Positions 36,201 to 51,200 of a stretch of DNA of 64,000 nucleotides are shown here, piece by piece (position 1 is the first letter of the stretch; every line of letters starts with the position of its first letter). A program made the translations under genes and the position numbers. The stretch is from Odobenus rosmarus divergens (Eukaryota > Chordata > Mammalia > Carnivora > Odobenidae), in contig NW_004450459.1 in NCBI RefSeq assembly GCF_000321225.1, positions 1,664,744 to 1,728,743 of the forward strand, given 5' to 3'. The notes beneath the pieces are model-generated. The model was not told where the DNA came from, searched no databases, and saw nothing but the letters and a program-made list of their open reading frames with translations.

Positions 36201-39200
36201 ACCACCTTAACCATCTTAGATATACACTCAGTAGTGGAAAACACGGTCTATTCCTTTATTCAGTAATTCAAGTAAGTCTTCTGCAAGATTCCCATTAAAA
36301 GTCGAATTATGCACAAGAGATATTTGTGATGGAGGAAAAGGTGAGAAACCTTGCCTCAGATCATTCTTTGTAAATATTAACAATGATACCTTTGCTCACA
36401 AACCTACCTGTTCCAGACACTCTGCACTGAAAATGGGCTGGCTGTCCCTCAGAAGTGACAGTGTCCTGAGGTGGGGTGATGATGGCAGGAGGATAAACGG
36501 GCATTTCCTGATCTGGAGACACAACTTCTGGAACTAAAGGAAGGGACCACAAGATTGGTCATGATTAAGTCACTAACACACTGCACAGAATGGAGTGTGC
36601 TGATTTATCTTAATTATCTTTCTAAAAGCTGCGTAGCAATCTACTTTTATGAGCTCCACATTGTATTTATCAATGCAGTCAGAGAACACAAAAGCGGGTT
36701 TCTTAGGTTTTGTTTTAAGCTGAGACGTAACAAGGCGTTTCTACCTTCCACTGAGAGCGAAGCCGAGGTTGTGGCAACTCCATAGTCATTCTTGGCTTCA
36801 CAGGTGTAAACAGCTGCGTCCTCTGGGAAGGCTTCAATGAGCAAAAGCGTGTACTCTTGCCCATCGTGAAGAAATTTGCACTTGAAGCCAGTGGAGAGCA
36901 GCTGCTCCTCCTTGTACCAGGCAATTTTGGGCTGTGGTCTGCCGGATATCACAGCGCAGAAGCGAGCAGGCTTGCCAGACTGCACAGTAACGGGTTGCAA
37001 CTCCTGCAGGATCTGCGGCGGTTCTGGGGCTGGGAGTGAATGAGAACCAAGAGCTTGTGAAAAAGCGTGAAAACACCAGAGAACGTGTGGAAGCCTACGT
37101 CAATTTGTAGCCAGTGGTAATGCATCCAGAAGCCAAACTTTGGAATTGTCATAGCTGAAGTTGCCTCAGAATAGGAGAACATTTGGAATTTCATCCTCAG
37201 ATAGAGAGAATAACTTTAGAAAGATACTTCTGATATTTGAGGCTCGGTTGGGGGTTGTTGCTGAGAGTGTTGAGCTTGTCAACATGATGTGATCACCCCT
37301 TTCCTTGTTGGGGTCTGTGGGCATGTAGCAATGGCCGGTACCCTAAAGAATGCCAGAATAGCTGCCATGCACTGCCTATTTTATATCATTTGGGCAAACC
37401 CTGTGGCCAGGTGGTTCATCACCTTTAGGTTTGTTTTGCAAGTATTTGTGTACGTGTCATAGTCATTTCTTTATATATAAGTGCCAATGAAGTACAATCA
37501 CTAAGTATGAAAAAAAGGAATAAATGTTATTCCAGACCTACTTAAAGGCAATTAGGTAGACTTATGAAAAACCTCACTTTCCTACTGTGCTAATGAAAGC
37601 ATCTTCTCAGTGTTGTGATGACTGAGGGGAACTGGGTAGTTCAGGGAACACAGAAATAGGGGGAAAGGACTTCTGTGAGGCTGGTTTTCTGACCTTTGCT
37701 TGTCTGTGCCTCAGTATCTCCAACACTAATCTAGAAATAATAAGAACTGGATACCATGATGATTTGGTCTTCTAGGGACTAAGGGAATGTTGCCAAAATG
37801 GCTCATTTTTACTAACCAAGGTTATTCCTAGTGTTCTTTCATCTGCTGCTGGGGTATTTGTTCAGAGTAGACTCAAGATTAAAATAGGGAGGGACAGTCC
37901 TTCTTCTCTGTGTATTTAGGTTAGTCTCACTTCTAGGTCAGCCTCAAATTCAGCTCTAAGCTTTCTAATGAGGAAAGTGGGTGGTTTCATGGCACTCCTC
38001 TGAGGACTCGGTAGCATGTGGAATAAGAGCGTCTGGTCCCAGGGCTTGGGGCAGAGAAAACTGAGCTCCACATCGCCCGTGGCTCTCTAGGCCCTCTGGG
38101 CCTCAAAGAGGACTTCTGGATTTTCCCAGGCACTCCACACTAGAGGCTGGAAATGCCCCTGGGGCTTGGTAGCACTACTAGCACTTAAGCAGTTGACGCC
38201 AAGGGCAGAAAACTCAACCAGCTGAATGCTGTATCTAGAAATCCACTGAGGGTCTATTATTATTGACATACAGTGGATATTCAATAGTGTTGACCAACTA
38301 AATGAGGATCTAGCCATTAGGCACTTTCTGGAAATGACATCTTTACAGTCTTTTTAATAGCTGCTGTCCCTTTACCACAGGTATAATTGGAAAATAAATG
38401 TAGCTGCAAACGTACAAGTAGCATGGCTTCTTTAGAAATTGCCCAGGAACTTTTAGCACTTTAGGAACTTAAAGGGGAGGATTATTCCAGATGGGTCCAC
38501 AAAATATGTTGATACCTCTACCTACCATTGACATAGAGAGTAACAGAACTCCTGTTCCTTCCTGCCACAAAGGTGTATTCACCAGCATCGCTATGCCTGG
38601 TCTCAGAGATAAACATCCGGTGGATTCTTCTTTCCACCACATACTGGTGTCGTTCTTGAATTTGGAAATTGATTTCAATACCATCTTTATACCAGTGGGC
38701 ATCAACATCGTCCTCGTTGACTTCAAACTCAACAACAGCACGTTGTTTCTCAATAACCTTTTGATGGAGCAACATAAAAAGAGAATCAAAATCCTGCTTT
38801 CCTTTCGGTTTTATCCTGTTTCTAAAACTGCTCATTTCAAGAGCATGCCAAACCTATACATTATGACATAAAAAGTTGACTGGGTGAAGCGCCTTCTAAT
38901 TTGTCCTGCATATCCTTAGACAAATGGTGCCCTAACTTCTGTAGAGAATCCTGCTTACACCTGTACTGAGGAGAAACGCCACCCCAAAGAGACCATGAGT
39001 TGAATCCTTAAATGTTTGCTTTTTAACTGATCACAACAGAAATAAAAACACCTTATATCTGTGGGTTTTTCATTTTTGACAAAGCTCTTCTACCATTCCA
39101 TTTGATTTCATGTGGTATGAACAAGAACCTCCTGGGGTAGGTAGAAAGTATTAGCCTTATTTTTAAGTGAGGAAATCAAGGTTCAGAATTGGACAGTAAA

Positions 39201-42200
39201 AGACAGAAGACATATTCAGGTCGTCTGTGACCTCACTGAAGGCTTTTTCACTATGGCCTAAGGCCTATCATGCCTGGTTCTCCTCAGATGAGCAATATGA
39301 TAAATCTGAATTCAAATGATATTTCTCCTAACACGTTCTTTCCATTCTGCCATTTGGGAAGACAGGCACTCGTGAGAACAAGCTCTGCACATGTGGTAGA
39401 GAGCAAAGGTGTCTGGCTTAGCGCCCTTGCTAGGAATCCAGCTTTGCTCAAACTGGTCTACCTTCTGGACCTCAGAAGTATTCCCTGCCAAGTCCCTACA
39501 TCCCTGCCTCTCCGTAATAGAAGCCATCTGACAAAATGCCACCTTGTTCTACCTTTCTTGAGTTCTAGTTGCTGTGTAAGCACCACCACGTAAATTTTAG
39601 CTCTTTCCTGGTTTGTGCTGCTTGGCAGGTAGCCATTTATGAGACAGCGAAGTTTCTACAGCTGCTGTAATTAAAGTATCTAGACAGCTGCTAAGGACAC
39701 TCTATTTCCCTAAGTGAGGGAAAACTGTGACTAAATTGATGTCAGATTAAGAGTCCAAGCCAGCGGGGATCAGCTGTTTTCATTCTTTAGAAGACTGTGG
39801 TTAGAAGATGTTAAGGTTAAAAAATTAGGATCTCAAACTATGGATTATGAGCTCTTATGATGTCTCCCCAAATTCAGCATGTAGACAATACCTGAACCTC
39901 CCTTTTGAGACTTCGGATGCGGACATCTCTGCCCTCTACGTAGAGGTTAGCAGTGGATATGTTGCCGCCTGCCACCACCGCATATTGCCCTGCATCAGAC
40001 ATCCGGGTGGAGGGGATCAGGAGGCGGTGGACGTATTTCTCTTTCTGTATCTTTATTCTATGGATGAAATGGAAATTGGAGTTTAATGAATGGTGACTCA
40101 AAGCAAGCTGGGAATTACTGGAATGTAGCCAAGCAACACAACTGACCTATCCACAGTCGGCAGCTCTTGGCCATCTTTCATCCACTGAACAGTGATGTCA
40201 GGTTCAGAAACTTCACATTCAAACATGGCTCGCTTCTTCTCAAGAACCTTAATGTCCTTAATGTGTTTCCGAAATTCTATATGGCGAGCTGGAAAATAGC
40301 ATGTATAAAAATGAACCTTTCTAATGGCTTTAAGACATAACTCACATGGCACGCTTCATTAATTAATGCACTGATTAATATTTTATATGGTATGTTTGAC
40401 ATTTAGTTTTATGGATAAGACATTTATGACACCATACCTTCCACATAAAGGGTGGCTGTTGATGTAGCTTTTCCAGCCACAAAGGTGTACTCAGCTGCAT
40501 CCCCGAAGTGAACATTCCTGATGTTCAGTGAGTGCGTGAGCTTTTTGGTTCTCATCTGGCACCTGTCAGTTGACTTGATTTCCACACCATTCTTTAACCA
40601 TTTGTAAGAGATGCCTTCATAGTTCACCGTTACCTCAAAGGTAATGGTGTCTTTTTCTTCAGCATTGATGTCCTTCAGCATGGATGTAATCATGATTGCT
40701 GCAAAGGGGGAAGGAAATACACCCAAGGAGACTTTGTGTCAGTATGATGTGAATCATAACAAGCACAGAGTGAAAACTAGGAATGTGTTTGGTATGTCTG
40801 TTAAGGTGATTATAGTTCAGGGATATGAGCTATGATATCTTCCAGGTACCCCTCTATAGGACAATAACAAGTGCCTGAGGAACAGAAAGAGCTAGCGATA
40901 GCTACTAGAGCATCTTTATAGGTAGCCTTTCAAGGCTACTGTAATCAGAAAATTTTATCCAGGTGGAGATGCTAGTGCCTAACTCAGGGTGAACACACAG
41001 ATGTTTCAATCAAGGATTTTTGGAGTGGATTCACTGGTCAGGAAGGAAAAGTGTAGGATATGGAATAACAATGAGTTTACCAAGTATTTTATATAACTTG
41101 TTTGTTTACTTACGGGTCACTTTCAGGGTAGCGCTGACTTGGTCATTGCCACAGACAAATGTGTATTCTGCTGAGTCCTCTGTGCTGGTGTTCATGATGA
41201 TCAGCTGGTGGAGTTTCCCCTGCACGACTATCTTGAACTTTTCACTCATCTCAATCTCCACGCCATTCTTCAGCCACATGGAAGGGACATTGAAGTGGGA
41301 CACCTCACACTCAAAGGAGGCAGTTTTGGTCTCAGGTACCTCAATGTTTTTCATAGTTTTTGTAATATGTAATGCTTGGGAAAATCAAAAAAGCACTTCA
41401 GTTAATATATTTTATAAAAAAAAAATGGATGAAACCAACTAACCAACCAACCAACCAATAAGCACATAGGGATCATCTAGGGAAATGCCATAGGGGGCTG
41501 TCTAATACTTACTCTCCACGAAAAGTTTAGCTTTGCATTCCAGTTGCCCCACCACAGCTGTATATTCCCCAGCATCCGAGGGGGAAATATGCTGCAGCAT
41601 CAGTTTGTGGACCTTTCTTTCTGAGACCAGTCTGTGCTTGTCACTTGGCTTAATCTCCACATTCTTGTGGAACCATTTTACTGGAACGGTGTCATGGGAA
41701 ACACTAACTTCAAAGGCAACAGTGGCATTTTCCAAGGCAGTCACATCTTTTGGCTTTTTAATGATCTTGACAGCTAACAAGGAAAGTTGAAGCAATTCAA
41801 TGATACAGTTAACTTAGTGGTAACCACACATCGGCTACTTGTAAAATGTTTCTAAATCAACTTACTCTCAACATGCAGTCTGGCACTGGCTCCTAGCTTT
41901 CCAAGCTTGAAACCATATACAGATTCATCCACAACAGCACAGTTTTTAATCCTCAGAGTGTAAACTGTTCCTTTGACTGAGACGTCGTACTTGTCACTGG
42001 ATAGCAGCACAACCCCATTTTTGATCCACTGGACGCCTTTTACATTAGGGTGAGTAAGCTCAACAGTGAAAACAGCATCCTGCGTCTCTGTGACTGTGAG
42101 GTTCTTCAGAGTCTTCTTAATTTTGACAGCTGAAGACAAATTTATGATTGGTTTAGGAAATAAAGATGGTATCATTAAGTAAAAGAAGTCCTGGAATAAG

Positions 42201-45200
42201 ATCATTACCTGGTCATCTTGCAAAAGAATGGTTATCAAAAATGTTGCAGTTATGCAGCACCTCTATTTTAAAAGACACCTGGAGATTATTTAGGAAAACC
42301 TGGGATCCAGTTTGAAATGTACACTGCACAATGGCTTTTTTGCCCTTGTGGTATATGGCTCAGAAAGTTTAGAGAGTATATAATGATTTTGTGAAATCAA
42401 GATTTATGGCATCCAGGATGGTTATACCATTGACTTTTAAACTGATAACTATCAAGAATGTAATATGATGTGAAATGGATAAATCTGTTATTATATCACT
42501 AACCTTCAACTTTGAGTTTGGCAGATGTTTTGGAGGTGGCCACCTTGTAGGTGTATTCTCCAATGTCATCTAATTTGGTGGCAGTGATGATAAGTCTCCT
42601 TTTGTGGCCATCAGATTCACTCCTGATGTTGTTACTCAGTGGTAGGTGTTTGCCATCCTTTAGCCATTCGCCTTCGGAATCTGGGTTGGCAACTTCACAT
42701 TCAAACAGAGCTTCCTGCGATTCAGCCACAGTCTGATCGGTGAGTGGCTTCGAAATGGCCCCCCCTTTGGAACAAGAGAAGTATAAGTGTGAGTCCTTTA
42801 AAAAATATTTATACAAAAAAGAAATCTTTGAACAATTAAATACAAAATACCAAATTTTAAAATGTGATTTTGAATATCATGAAATGTCTAATACAATTAT
42901 CTTTACCCATATTGAGAATATATTGCAGAAATCCCTATTCTAGTATGAATGACTGATAACCAGGAAAAATCCTGGAATCAGGAAGGCTTTGCAAAGGGAA
43001 AGCAACTGTTTATATAGAATTTTGAGAACAATACCACCTGGATGGCCTCTAACTCAATTTCTCCTTCAAAAGTATTCTACTTAAATTTGCTAAGGATTGT
43101 TTGCTGCAAATATGTTTAATATTTGATTGGGAAAAGATGTGCTAAGCAAAATGTTCAGTCATCAATATTTCTAAAGATCAGAGATTCTTATATACTAAAA
43201 ATCACTATTTTTCTTAAAAAATATTTATTTATTTCAGAGAGAGAGAGAGAGTGAGAGCGTGCGTGCACATGAGCCAGGGTAGAGGCAGAGGGAGAGGGTA
43301 AGAAATCCTTAAGCAGACTCCTCCCTCAGCCCGGGGCCTGATGCAGGGCTTGATCCCAGGACCTTGAGATCATGACCTGAGCTAAAAATCAAGAGTCGGC
43401 TGCTCAACTGACTGAGCCACCCAGGCACCCCAAAAATCACTGTTTTGACATATGTCATCTCTTTTATGAAGCTTCCCCCTATTGCTTCCATGGCCTTTAT
43501 CCACTGGCAGAAAAAATTACTCCTTCAGCAAGTTACTTGCTAATGTATCTGTCCCTCTCTAAATGGTGAATTCCTCAAGAAAAAAACATTATGCCTTCTT
43601 CGTTTTTGTGTCCTGTGTTTCCAGCAGTGTCTTGCCTATGGTTGGTCCTTAAAAAATGCTGAGTGGAATCACATAAGGACTCATAGCTTTTCCGTGTTTG
43701 CACACATTGAAAAACATGCAATTTATATTAGACATGTCAAAGTGCAGGGTCTAAAATTTTGTTTCAGAAGTTTTTTCCATGGTCGAATATCTGAGGAAAT
43801 ATTATAATGTAATAAAGTACAAGCCATGAAACTTTCACATAAAGTGGTGGGACACACAATTCCCACATGGACTTTACAATTTAATCCCAATGTCATATCT
43901 CAACTCCTCAATAATTAAATTGTAATGAACCAAACAAATTAATGATGACTTCTAGTTTTTTCTTGATAGTTGATTTATGCTTTTGGTTTTTCATTTTGAA
44001 GCAAGGGATTTCTGCTGAATGAGAATGGTCTACTTCATGTCTTAAGAAAGAGATACACAGATACACTGACTTACATTTTAAAATATTCACTGGGTTCATA
44101 AAACAAATATGAAGGGAACAAAGGAAACAAAAGTTAAAGAAAGAAGAGTGATTAAAAAAAGAAATACACCTTTAGAGTAGGAAATTTTAAATTAAGTTCA
44201 GTTCAACAAATGTTTATTGATCATCTATCATGTGCAATATGTTGGAGAACACAGATGAGAAAGAACCAATTCCAGATTTGGGGAGCTTATACTATGGTGT
44301 GAGAAGAAGAAATGGGCAGTAACACAAGTATGTGATAAGGGCCATGGAAGAGACACACATAAATAATCCTGAGGTTGGAGGAGGAAGATCTTACACAGAT
44401 GGGAAGATTAAGGAAGGCTTCACGAGAAGATGGCATTTGCGGTAAGTCTGCCTAGGAGAACATGGTGGGGACAGTGTTGAGGGAACTACTGGCTTCAAGA
44501 ACAGCATAAGCAGAGGCACATAAGTGAAAACTGATGAGAATTTGGAACGAAATAGGCCACAATTTCTTAAATTAAAACAACTGCCCCACATAAGAACTTA
44601 TATTAAATGATAAATGTACCAACCCGCCACAGTAAGTTTTCCAGATGTCATATTTTCTCCGGCAAAAAATGTGTATTCTCCTTCATCATCTTTCATCATA
44701 TTTAGAACTGTCAACTTATATATTTTTCCATGAGCTTCAATTTTATGTTTAGAACTGGGTTTGATTTCCTTGTCCTTAAAATTCCACAAAACATCAATTC
44801 CTGAGTGGGACAGCTCAACTTCTAAGACCACATTTTGGGTTTCTGTACAGGTAAGGTCACGAAGACCTCTGATAATTTTAATTTCTGGGGAAAAAAATAA
44901 TCACTCGGTTAATATTACACTGGAAAAATAGAAGGCTTAAGACACTGATAAGTGAAACGGAAGAATCCTTACTTTCCACAGAGAGATCACAGCTGGTTTC
45001 AACCCTGCCAACCATCAACTTGTAAGGTCCTTCATCTGAAGCGTGGGTCCGGTTAATCACTAGTCGTTGCTTCGTGCCTTTGACAATGGCTTGTACGCGA
45101 TCATCAGGCTTGATTTGTTCATCATTTAAGTACCATTTAACAGAAGTAACATCAGGGACTGAGACCTTACATTCGAGCACAGCCCTGGTACCCTCAAGCA

Positions 45201-48200
45201 CATTAACATCCTTCAGAGGAGTTATCACATCAACACCTGCAAAACCACACACACGCAATTAAAGATTTATGAATGTGAATTTTGTTTTAAATGCCTGCTT
45301 ATTAAAGTTCCTTACCTCACTTAACAATGTACACATAAAAACATGTAAGTTGCACTCACTGTAGACAGAGACACGCCCACTGGTTGACAGTCCAAGGGAT
45401 GGAATGGTGAAGGAGTAATTTCCAGCATCCTCCTTAGTCATGTCTTCAATGAGCAGCATATGGGACTGTTTGTCTATCACAATGTGAACTCTGTCACTGG
45501 GCTGCACTTCTTGGCCATCTTTCATCCAGACACCTTCCACATTCTCCAAGGAGACCTTCAGTTCAAGCTGGACAATGTCACCTTCACAGACTTTTTGATC
45601 ACTAAGTCCTTGTAGGATAGCAATGGGGCGGGCTGTGAAATATGGGGAGAAAAAAGAACGCTATGATCATTTCTTTATCACTAAGCCATGATGATATTCA
45701 ATGCAGGCCAAAAGAAACAGGCAGACTTACGTTTCATCTTTAGTTTACAGGTAGTCTTTTTCCCATCGACAACAAAGCTGTATTCTCCCTGGTCCTCTTT
45801 GGTCACATCCTTAACTGTGAGGTTCTGACGTCCACGGCGAGATGTAATTGTGTATTTTCCATTGGATTTTAGCTCCACACCATTATGATACCATTTGCCT
45901 TCTATATTTTCTGGGGATATAATGCACTCTAACTCTCCTGAAAATGATTCTGGAACTTCTATGTCCTGAAGTTCTTTCACAAATTCAACAATTGCACCTG
46001 AGGCATAAGATAAAGAGAAGTTAATTCCTCTGGAGAGTTACATTTCTAGACCTAGGGTAGAAAAAGTTCCTTGTAAATCTCTTAAGTCCCCCATGCTATC
46101 AGGAATATTCTTAATATCTACCTGCCAATGGACTGAGAAATACATTTTTAATAAAAAGAGGTTATTTTGATATTTAAATTATTTATTTATTTTAAAGATT
46201 TTACTCATTTATTTGAGAGAAAAAGAGAGGGCATGAGTGGGGGGTGAGGGGCAAAGGGAAAGGGAGAAGCAGGCTCCCCATTGAGCAGGGAGCCCGACAC
46301 GGGCTTGATCCTAGGACCCTGGGATCATGACCTGAGTGGAAGGCAGATGCTTAACCGACTGAGCCACCCAGGTGCCCCTAAATTATTTTTTAAAGCACAG
46401 AATTTTATTTCAATATAAAATTTTAAAAACAAAACATCAAAATAACCTTGACTTTTAAAAATCCAAATTGTCAATATTCTTCATTACTGGTATAAATTCA
46501 GGAACCTTGCTCTGGAGCTTATATCCAATTCCTAAATAATTCCTTTTATGAAAGGAAAACTGCAAAGCTAATTTTATCATATACTAAGGGTGACTTTAGA
46601 ACTTAAATAGTGAAATTATTATTTACTACCTTCGACAATAAGTTTCGCTGTTGTTTTTACATTTTCATCTTCCACGAGTACACAGCTGTAGTCTTCAGCA
46701 TCAGATGTGTCAATTGTCAGGACGGAGAGGAAGTGAACCTTTCTGTCAGAGTGCATCCTATATTTATCTCCCGAATGAACCTCCACACCATCTTTATACC
46801 ACTTCACTTTGACAAATGGCTCTGAAGTTTCACATTCAAAGGTTGCCATGGTGTCTTTTTCCTTAGCAACAACATCTTGTAATTCCTGTGTGAAAATGAT
46901 CGATTGCTTGGCTACAAGGAAGGGGGGGGGAGAAAAAGACATTATATTAAATTAAATTCACAATTTGAATAATGGGAAAATAAAATAAAAAGAAATACAC
47001 TAACGGATATTCACAGATAAACAGAGACAGATCCATCAAACCAAAGTCATTCAAATTACCTTGGACAAGTAAGAATGCATGGCTTGAGGTTTCCCCAGCT
47101 ATGTTGATGGCTTTCACCATGATGCTGGCGGAGTCCTCAGCAATCACATCTCTTATGACCAGTTCACAAACATTGTCTTCAGGCCAATACCAGTAGATTC
47201 GGTCAGAGCGTTCGATCTTTACACCATTTTTGTACCATTCACATTCAGGATCTGGTTTTCCCACTACTCTGACCCGGAAGTGTGCATCAGATCCTTGGCC
47301 CACTGTTTGGCTTTGGATTCTTTCAAAGATTTTAGGAGCCTCCATACTAGGACTCAGTTCAATTTTATCAGGTTTAAACGTTGGAATAGTGATCTTGCCT
47401 TCTTCAGCAAGGGCTTTCTTCTCCTCTTCAGTTAATTCTTTGGTCCAGTGGAGTAGCTCATCTTTTGTCTTCCTTAGGAGCTCTTCATAGGATTCATCCT
47501 TCTTACGAGACTTGAGCTCCACAGCAGTAATGGCTTCGTAATATCCCTCCTCTGTTCTGCGCTTGAATTTACTGCGCAGCTCTTCAGACTCTTCAGATAC
47601 TTTTTCATGGGTAATTCTTTCAGCCCTTTTCAACTTCACAACTTCCTTGGCATCAGTGGTATCAACAGGTCTATCTACTTTTTGCACTTCAAACTGAAGT
47701 TTTCCAGGTTCATGTATGTGAAACTCGGGCTTTGGTTCAGGGGCTCGCCTGAGAACAGACCTAAAATCTTCCCTCTGTTGGATCTCAAGTTTCACTTTAT
47801 GCTCTATCACACCTTCAGGATTTTCTGCAGTGACCTTGACTTCCCCTGTATCATATGATTTGCAGTCCACAATGTCCAAATAATGAATGCCATCATAGCG
47901 AACTCTGAACCTTTTGCTTTTGCGGATCAGCTGTCCATTGAGGTACCAGTTGACTTTGGGTTGAGGGTAACCTGTCACTCGGCAACGGAATCTAGCAGTC
48001 TCCCCTTCGAGTACTCTTACTGGCTCTGGGTACAAGACAATGTCTGGCTTTTGCTTTTCTTTTTGATCTGTTGTTACACCTGTGAGTGCACCTTCGTGAA
48101 CCATCCTCTCTAATTCTTCAATTCTTTGTAAGCCTTTCCTCCCCTCAGGCAACTGAGATTCTTCCACAAGGCTTTTTTCATCTTTAACAATAAGTGTGGC

Positions 48201-51200
48201 AGATGTGTGATCTGTTCCATATTTGTTAGTAGCTCTGCAAGTAATGATACCGCTGTCTCTGGAATATGCAACTCCATAATCAAGGCTGCAATACCCAAAC
48301 TCATTGATCATACGGAGCCTGTTGGCTGCTTCAAGTGGCTTTCCATCATGGAGCCATTCCACCACCATCGTTGGGTCACCAATTGGTGTTAGCCTACACT
48401 CAAAGTGGGCAGGCCCAAAGCGCTTGAGTCTTAAGGAAGTGAGTTTTTTCTTGAAAAATGGTTTCTGTTGTTTCTCTTTATCATAGAGATCACCCTCTTC
48501 CCATTGCTCTTGACCGTATCGCAGATGGAGGGGCTCCAGTTCTGGGGCTGCAATCTCCTTTGCTCTATATGTCCCTCGTGGGATAATTAATTTTCTCTCT
48601 GGTTCAGGCTCTGCAAACTCAACTTCAACATTCACTTTGCATCTTGTAGTGTCTCGGCCAGCCTTATTAATAGCAGTTGCAGTATACCAGGCAGAATCCT
48701 GGCTGACAGTGGAATCAATTTTAAGGGCAGCTTCTCCCTTGGTTCCTTCAATTCTATAAAAAGTGAAAAAAAAATCAATACAGAAGTAGTTACTGCTTCT
48801 TTGGTTATTGGATTTGTGTAATGAGCTTAGTTTTATTATTTTCAAGCAAACTTACCTGATTTTTGGATATTTGTGAGGTACAATGATGTCACTGTTTTTC
48901 AGCCATACAATATCAGGGTTGGGATTACCCGTAGCTCTGACTTTCATTTCAAGTTGAGAACCTTCCTTTATATTGACATTTCTTAGTTTTTCTACGAACA
49001 CTGGTTTTACCTGATGTTCCACAGCTGGAAGAGAAAGGTCATGATTTAGAGTGAGTAGGACTGAAATACCTGTCTATAGCCCAAGTGATAAGGTAGTTTC
49101 TTTTTTTAAGAGCAAATACCTTCCACAGTTAAAATCACTGAAATCGAAGATTTGCCTGCCCTGTTTTGGGCTATGACAGTCCATTCCCCAGAATCACTGG
49201 GCATTGCAGGGACAATAATCAGTGATTGGGTACCATCCTCTTTAACGACTACTTTATGGGTATAATCATTGACAATTTGTTGGCCTGTAAAAAATTAAGT
49301 AAAAAGGAAAACATATATTAAAAATAAGTGTTTTTTAAAGTGTTGTACACACATTTAAACTTAATTTTGTGTTTAATGACTTGTAAGTAAAAACTTATCA
49401 TACTTACCATCATGAAACCAGAAGGTCTCTGGCATAGGTCTACCAACGACCTTTAAGTCAAACCTGGCCGTTTGCCCTTCCAAACACTTGAAAGAAGCAG
49501 GCTTTAACACAAAGACTGGCTTATACAGTCTCTCAAGTTGTGACTCATCTGTTTCCTCTAGCCTACGCCCAGGGGACATCCGTGCAGGGGACATCCGTGC
49601 AGGGGACATCCTTGCAGGGGACATCCGTGCAGGAGACATGCGTATAGGAGATCTACTCACTGAACGTGGAGAGATAGATCTGAAAAACAAAGGCAAAACA
49701 GAATATTTTCATGAGGCATAGAGAAAACACAGCAAAATGAACAAACCTCTTTCTTAACGTCATTTCAGAATCGACTTCATGTACATATTAGAAGGCACTT
49801 CAGAATCACCAGGATCCAAAACAGAATATATTATTATTGCCCCCAAATCTATGTTTTTCATACATCCTCGATTCCAGTTAGTAGTTCTTCAACATAGCCA
49901 GATACCCAGACTTAAAAATCTTGGAACAATTTTTAATAGTCTTTTCCTTACCACCTGCATTTAATTAGTCACCAACCCTTTTGATTCAACTGCGAAAACA
50001 TCTCAATAAATATTGGTTGGTTAAATAAACCAATGAACACATTTATAGAAAAAGAGAAATATAATTTTTTATCCAAGAGAAGGGAAAACATAGAAATTAT
50101 ATTTGAAAAAAAAAACCCAAACCCTATCTACACATTGCAGCCCAACTGGCTTGGATTGGATTTCAAGTGCTGGCACCACCACCTACAGGGTGTGTGAACG
50201 AAGACAATTTTCATAGGCTCACAGAGATCAAGTGCTCCCACTCCCAAAGTAGTAATAATAATACCTACATTGCAGGGTTGTTGTATAAAGTAGGGATAAC
50301 ATGTAAAATTAGGTGTTAAGGAAATCTTTATAGTTTTCATTACATTAGTTATAGCACTGGCAAAATAAATAGCATGCTACACTAATGAAAATGCTTTGCT
50401 CACCTTACACAGGGGCAAGAAATAAAAATGCTTGGCAATCATCTGTATTACTAATGGCAAGTTTCTGTGCTTTCTCAGCCTTCATTTTTTTTGGTCCCCC
50501 ATGCAATAGCAATTTGCTACTGGGATATCTGGTGTTTTAATTTAAATCTTAACCCAAGTTATTCCGAGTCTTACCTGATTCTGCTCACTGGTTCTGGTGT
50601 GGGTATATAAGTCGGAGCACCAAGAGGCGCAGCAGGCTCTACATACAATTTCCCTGAGCAAATTGCATTTCCTTTAATATTGCTGGCAAATGCAGTATAG
50701 ATGCCTTCATCTTCTGGAAGAACAACAGGTATGCGCAGACTAGCTCTGCCATCTTGCAGAAAGTCCATTTGGTATCTCTCTCCATGCTTGATGCGCTTGC
50801 CATCTTTGTACCATGCAATCTGCAAGTAATACCATGCATATTTGAAAAAAATTTAGATAAAATAGTTCTTGTAATGATTTGTATCTTTATTGTAGCATGC
50901 AGACATGATGTTTTTATTTTACCTTGGGTAATGGATATCCAGACATCTTGCAATGGAAAGTAACACCCATCCCCTCAAGAATTCTATAGTTCTTGATTCT
51001 TAAGTCAAATCCTGCTTCAATAGCTTCTGATTCAGAAATGTCAACTGCCATCTTTTCTTCTCCATCTTCTTCAAGAAGTTCTTCTAATGTAGTCTTTATT
51101 ATTCTGTATTCAATTTCTTTGATAAGCCTCTCTTCAAAGGAAGAAATATGGAATTCCTATATAGTAAAAAAAATGACAGTTTGTTAAAAAATGTATATCC

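Larger units (their letters stand above)
31646..36407. other. Intron 43-44 (4.8 kb), splits an Ig domain
   Basis: Largest clean intron in the window. It holds the MIR, L2 and Can-SINE elements listed separately. No exon-like frame is expected, because the two flanking exons encode halves of one Ig fold. Confidence 0.7.
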
